Shown: piece after piece, positions 12,892 to 15,562 of the stretch
Numbering within the stretch: position 1 is the stretch's first letter
Layout: each line of letters starts with the position of its first letter
NCBI GenBank assembly: GCA_963550755.1
Contig: CAUVDV010000045.1
Coordinates: 1 to 15,562, forward strand
Length of the DNA stretch: 15,562 nt
Source: W11650 sp963550755
Lineage (GTDB): Bacteria > Bacillota > Clostridia > Lachnospirales > Vallitaleaceae
Direction of reading: 5' to 3'
Notes under the pieces: model-generated
What the model saw: only the letters and a program-made list of their open reading frames with translations
Databases searched by the model: none
Told to the model about the DNA's origin: nothing
Made by a program: the position numbers and the translations under genes

Positions 12892-14762
12892 TGAAATTGT
12901 TAGTTAAAGCCAAAGCACCGGAACAGCGACTGGTGCAGGCATTGGCGCCGGAACTGGATTTTGAGCTGACCAAAGAGCAGGCCGATTGGGAACTGGAAAT
13001 AGAAGCCCAAGAAACCGCAGTGAGGTTAAAGGTAGTAAGAAACGGCCGCCAAGCCAGAATTGAGGGACGGCTTTGTGATTTGGGCAGAGGCTTGTCCTTG
13101 CTGCGGCAGCATAGGCAGGAGGAAAGCGTAAGGATTGAGGAACAACCGGCTTTTAGCAAATGCGGCGTCATGTTTGATGCATCGCGCAACGCGGTGCCAA
13201 CGGTTGATACGATGTGTTTTTACCTGCGAAAAATGGCGCTGATGGGTTTAAATACAGCCATGCTTTATACGGAGGATACGTATCAGGTTAAGGATGAGCC
13301 CTATTTTGGATACTTGCGGGGAGCGTATTCTTATGAGGAATTAAAGACAATGGACGATTACGCCGCTATGCTTGGCATTGAGCTTTTGCCCTGTATTCAG
13401 ACCTTGGGACACTTGGAACGGCTGCTGCACTGGAGCGTAATGCAAAAATACCGCGATACCATGAATGTATTGCTGGCGGAAGAAGAAACGACCTATCAGC
13501 TGATTGAGAAAATGATTCAGGCAGCCAGCGCGCCGTTCCGCAGTAAGCGGATTCATATCGGCATGGATGAGGCCTGGGATTTGGGAACGGGTCGGTATCG
13601 CCGTTTAAAAAGCAAAAGTGTGTCTGAGCACGAAATCATGGTCAGACACTTGAACCGGGTTCGGCAAATTTTAGCCAAATATGGTCTGCATGCAATGATG
13701 TGGAGCGATATGTACTTTCGCAGCGCTTCGCCCAATCAGGACTATTATGATTTGTCGGTGCCGGTTCCGCCGGAGGTGATAGCCAAGGCGCCGGCCGATG
13801 TCGATTTGGTATATTGGGATTATTATAATGAAGATCCGGAATTTTACCGCGAATATTTGCGGCGGCATGGTCAGTTTGCCGCCAAAACAATTTTTGCCGG
13901 CGGGATTTGGACTTGGCCGGGAGCAGCGGTGGATTATGAAAAATCTCTGGCGGCAACTTCGGCGGCTTTAACTGAATGTCAGCAGGCCGGCGTGGAGGAA
14001 GTTTTTTTAACGGCCTGGGGCGACAACGGGGCGGAATGTAATTTGCTGGCGGCGCTTTATGGCATGCAGCTTTATGCGGAGTTTTGCTATGGAAAATATG
14101 ACCGGGCAGCTTTGGCGGAACGCTTTTTGGCTTGCACCGGCGCAAAGGCGGAAGATTTTGAAGAACTTAGCCGTTTTCAAAGATTGCCGGGAGTTAAGGC
14201 TTCGCCGCTGACGCCGCCGAATGCCGCCAGAACACTGCTTTATCAGGATCCGCTTTTGCCCATGTCGGAAGAGGACTATCGGGGAATTGATATTGCCGGG
14301 CATTATCGGGCGCTGGCGGAGCGTTATCAGCGGGTGGAATGTCCGGCGATGCTGCGGCCGTTATTTGATTTTTATGACGCTTTAGCGCAGGTCATGGCCA
14401 AGACGTCGCTTTGGCACGCGCAGGCAGCCGGCTGTGTCCGCGGCCGTAACCGGACGGCGGCCCGTGAGCTGTGTGCTTTGGTGCCGGAGATTATGACGGC
14501 GCTGGAAAAACTGCGACAAACGGCCAGAGAGCTTTGGTTTGCTACCAATAAGCCTTATGGCTTTGAAGTGCTGGATCGGCGGTTTGGGGGTCTGGCGGCC
14601 AGATATGATTCGGCCGGTTACCGGATGGGGCAGTTTGCCGCCGGCGAGATTAGCGATATTGAGGAGCTAAGTGCAAAAAAATTGCCTTTATATAAAGGCA
14701 GTGATGAGAGCTTGGAAATTTGCTACGACTGGGCGGAAGCCGCTTCCGCCTGCAAAATGTGA
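12891..14762 (+). CDS. intracellular GH20 beta-N-acetylhexosaminidase (GcnA-like)
   Basis: This 623-residue glycosidase is predicted to remove terminal beta-linked GlcNAc or GalNAc by substrate-assisted catalysis, using the N-acetyl group as nucleophile. The hallmark Asp-Glu pair is D226-E227 in HIGMDEAWDLG. Other barrel residues visible are H174 (TLGH), the VYWDYYNED segment and W376-G-D-N-G-A-E382. A short N-terminal alpha/beta domain (about 1-85) precedes the barrel, and a helical C-terminal domain fills 400-623. No signal peptide is present, so it acts in the cytoplasm on imported oligosaccharide. Length and motifs resemble streptococcal GcnA-type enzymes. ATG at 12891 overlaps the aldolase TGA by one base. 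An adjacent TTG at 12888 would add one residue. It is the last gene of the locus. Confidence 0.88.
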   Translation: MKLLVKAKAPEQRLVQALAPELDFELTKEQADWELEIEAQETAVRLKVVRNGRQARIEGRLCDLGRGLSLLRQHRQEESVRIEEQPAFSKCGVMFDASRNAVPTVDTMCFYLRKMALMGLNTAMLYTEDTYQVKDEPYFGYLRGAYSYEELKTMDDYAAMLGIELLPCIQTLGHLERLLHWSVMQKYRDTMNVLLAEEETTYQLIEKMIQAASAPFRSKRIHIGMDEAWDLGTGRYRRLKSKSVSEHEIMVRHLNRVRQILAKYGLHAMMWSDMYFRSASPNQDYYDLSVPVPPEVIAKAPADVDLVYWDYYNEDPEFYREYLRRHGQFAAKTIFAGGIWTWPGAAVDYEKSLAATSAALTECQQAGVEEVFLTAWGDNGAECNLLAALYGMQLYAEFCYGKYDRAALAERFLACTGAKAEDFEELSRFQRLPGVKASPLTPPNAARTLLYQDPLLPMSEEDYRGIDIAGHYRALAERYQRVECPAMLRPLFDFYDALAQVMAKTSLWHAQAAGCVRGRNRTAARELCALVPEIMTALEKLRQTARELWFATNKPYGFEVLDRRFGGLAARYDSAGYRMGQFAAGEISDIEELSAKKLPLYKGSDESLEICYDWAEAASACKM

Positions 14763-15003
14763 TTTTGTAACTCACTCAATTTTCAGGTTCGATAAGACCA
14801 TCTTTTTTATTTAGCAATTCGTCCAAGACGATGTTCTTTCGTTTGATTCACTCATTTTCAAAACCTTTGAAAATGGGTAAAAATGTTACATCGCCGATAA
14901 TGGAATCCATGCAGGCTGCGCGCCTGTGCAGAAGGCGCGCAGTTCGCAGAATGTTGATAAGCAGAACCCGAAATGCTTTGATCCGCTTTTTAGCGAGATA
15001 GAG
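14763..15003. repeat. noncoding region with palindromes and degenerate repeats
   Basis: I see no gene here. A 10-bp perfect stem, CATTTTCAAA/TTTGAAAATG (14853-14862 and 14866-14875, loop ACC), extends to 13 bp with one G-U pair. A second 10-bp perfect stem, CTGCGCGCCT/AGGCGCGCAG (14916-14925 and 14933-14942), has a 7-nt loop. A CACTCA(A)TTTTCA motif occurs twice (near 14773 and 14849), and an AAGAC-AT-TT-TTT...ATTC motif occurs twice between them, in the mirrored order X-Y-Y-X. The region looks like a dispersed intergenic palindromic element. Neither stem has a T-tract, so they are poor terminators. Confidence 0.55.
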
Positions 15004-15046
15004 AAAAAAGACGATGGCAAGCTGACGCCGGCCAGAGTCTTTTTTT
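15004..15046. terminator. bidirectional intrinsic terminator
   Basis: AAAAAAGAC (15004-15012) pairs with GTCTTTTTT (15037-15045), enclosing an inner TGGC/GCCA stem (15015-15018 and 15031-15034). The structure is symmetric, giving a T-tract in both directions. It lies between convergent genes. On the minus strand it follows the peptidase stop by about 12 bases, and on the plus strand it can end the long sugar operon transcript. Confidence 0.82.
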
Positions 15047-15057
15047 GGGAGTTATTT

Positions 15058-15562
15058 TTACTCAGCGGCTAAAATAAGAGCCAGCGCCAATTCGGTCACT
15101 TTGGTCAACTCGCTGATTGTCGTGTATTCCTGCAGGGAATGACAATCCTGCATGGCGTTGGCGACAACCAGACCGCGCAGACCATATTGCGAAAGCTGGT
15201 TATTATCGCTGCCGCCAAAGGTTGTTATCAATTGCGGGGTCAGGTCAAGGCTTTGACAGGCGGCTTTAAACCGGCTGACTACCGGATGATCGAGCGGAGT
15301 CTGATAAGCGATGCAGTGAAGCTCTTCTTTGACGCTGACCGCAGCCCCGAAAACCGCGGCCGACGCTTCCAGCTGGGTCTTGATTTGAGATAGGGCTTCC
15401 AGCGCCCGCTGATGACTATGGCTGCGGATTTCTCCTTTTAAATGACAGTATTCGGGGATGATGTTACCTGCCCGTCCGCCTTCAATCGTGCCGATATTAA
15501 TGGTCGCGCCATCGACACGGCCGCAGGGGATCCGCTCAATAGCATGGGCAGCGGCTTTGATC
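15058..15562 (-). CDS. M20-family metallopeptidase, peptidase T-like (5' end outside window)
   Basis: The minus-strand frame is open from the right edge (first full codon at 15561) to TAA at 15060-15058, giving the last 167 residues of a protein. The visible part begins near the lid-domain junction. It contains a GTIEGGRAGNIIPE motif followed by LKGEIRSHS, characteristic of the M20 dimerisation domain. Toward the end, TFGGSDNNQL, a VVANAMQDCHS segment and a nearby EY complete the catalytic domain; the His of CHS is at the position of an M20 zinc ligand. These features match peptidase T-like tripeptidases/aminopeptidases, which are cytoplasmic zinc enzymes. The gene is convergent with the sugar locus and not obviously related to it. 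Subfamily is uncertain because the N-terminal zinc ligands are outside the window. Confidence 0.85.
   Translation of the reverse strand, partial: IKAAAHAIERIPCGRVDGATINIGTIEGGRAGNIIPEYCHLKGEIRSHSHQRALEALSQIKTQLEASAAVFGAAVSVKEELHCIAYQTPLDHPVVSRFKAACQSLDLTPQLITTFGGSDNNQLSQYGLRGLVVANAMQDCHSLQEYTTISELTKVTELALALILAAE

Noticed and set aside
15139..15393. Plus-strand ORF of 84 codons near the right edge
   Set aside because: It lies entirely within, and antisense to, the clear M20 peptidase reading frame on the minus strand.

Overview
The window looks like chromosomal DNA of a mid-GC Firmicute, most likely an anaerobic clostridial or Lachnospiraceae-type bacterium. The basis is strong AGGAGG-type ribosome binding sites, TTG and GTG starts, sigma-A consensus promoters, a ClpE/ClpC-type AAA+ unfoldase, a SleB-type cell wall hydrolase, and a CUT1 sugar importer that lacks its own ATPase. 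The species cannot be named from sequence alone.

Left part (1-3760): the 3' portion of a Clp unfoldase gene that enters from the left edge. It is followed by about 680 bases of AT-rich intergenic DNA holding a perfect TTGACA-N17-TATAAT promoter and a leader of about 250 nt. That leader contains a possible 19-codon ORF, a GC-rich hairpin and a 14-bp perfect palindrome. Next come a membrane-anchored SleB-family cell wall hydrolase and a strong intrinsic terminator.

Central part (3816-14762): one long plus-strand locus of nine genes. In order they are a Gfo/Idh/MocA oxidoreductase, a D-2-hydroxyacid dehydrogenase, a lipoprotein sugar-binding protein, two CUT1 ABC permeases, a TetR regulator, an SDR-type NAD-binding oxidoreductase/epimerase, a DapA-superfamily aldolase and a GH20 beta-N-acetylhexosaminidase without signal peptide. 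The first gene has its own sigma-A-like promoter with a palindrome just downstream of the -10, and a leader of about 270 nt with mutually exclusive helices and two tandem short ORFs. The last three genes are tightly coupled: two have single-base overlaps. My reading is that an oligosaccharide carrying a terminal N-acetylhexosamine is bound and imported intact, cleaved inside the cell by GH20, and the sugar is processed by three NAD(P)-type oxidoreductases and a Schiff-base aldolase. No sugar kinase, NagA, NagB or transporter ATPase is present. This makes the locus a candidate for an oxidation/aldol-cleavage route for an amino sugar or modified hexose; the chemistry is inference.

Intergenic DNA inside the locus is unusually structured. 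There is a three-copy degenerate tandem repeat (5102-5294), a putative structured leader element (5294-5360), and hairpins before the binding-protein gene and between the binding-protein and permease genes that could tune expression.

Right part (14763-15562): about 295 bases of noncoding DNA rich in palindromes and degenerate direct repeats, then a bidirectional terminator. The 3' part of a minus-strand M20 (peptidase T-like) metallopeptidase gene runs off the right edge.
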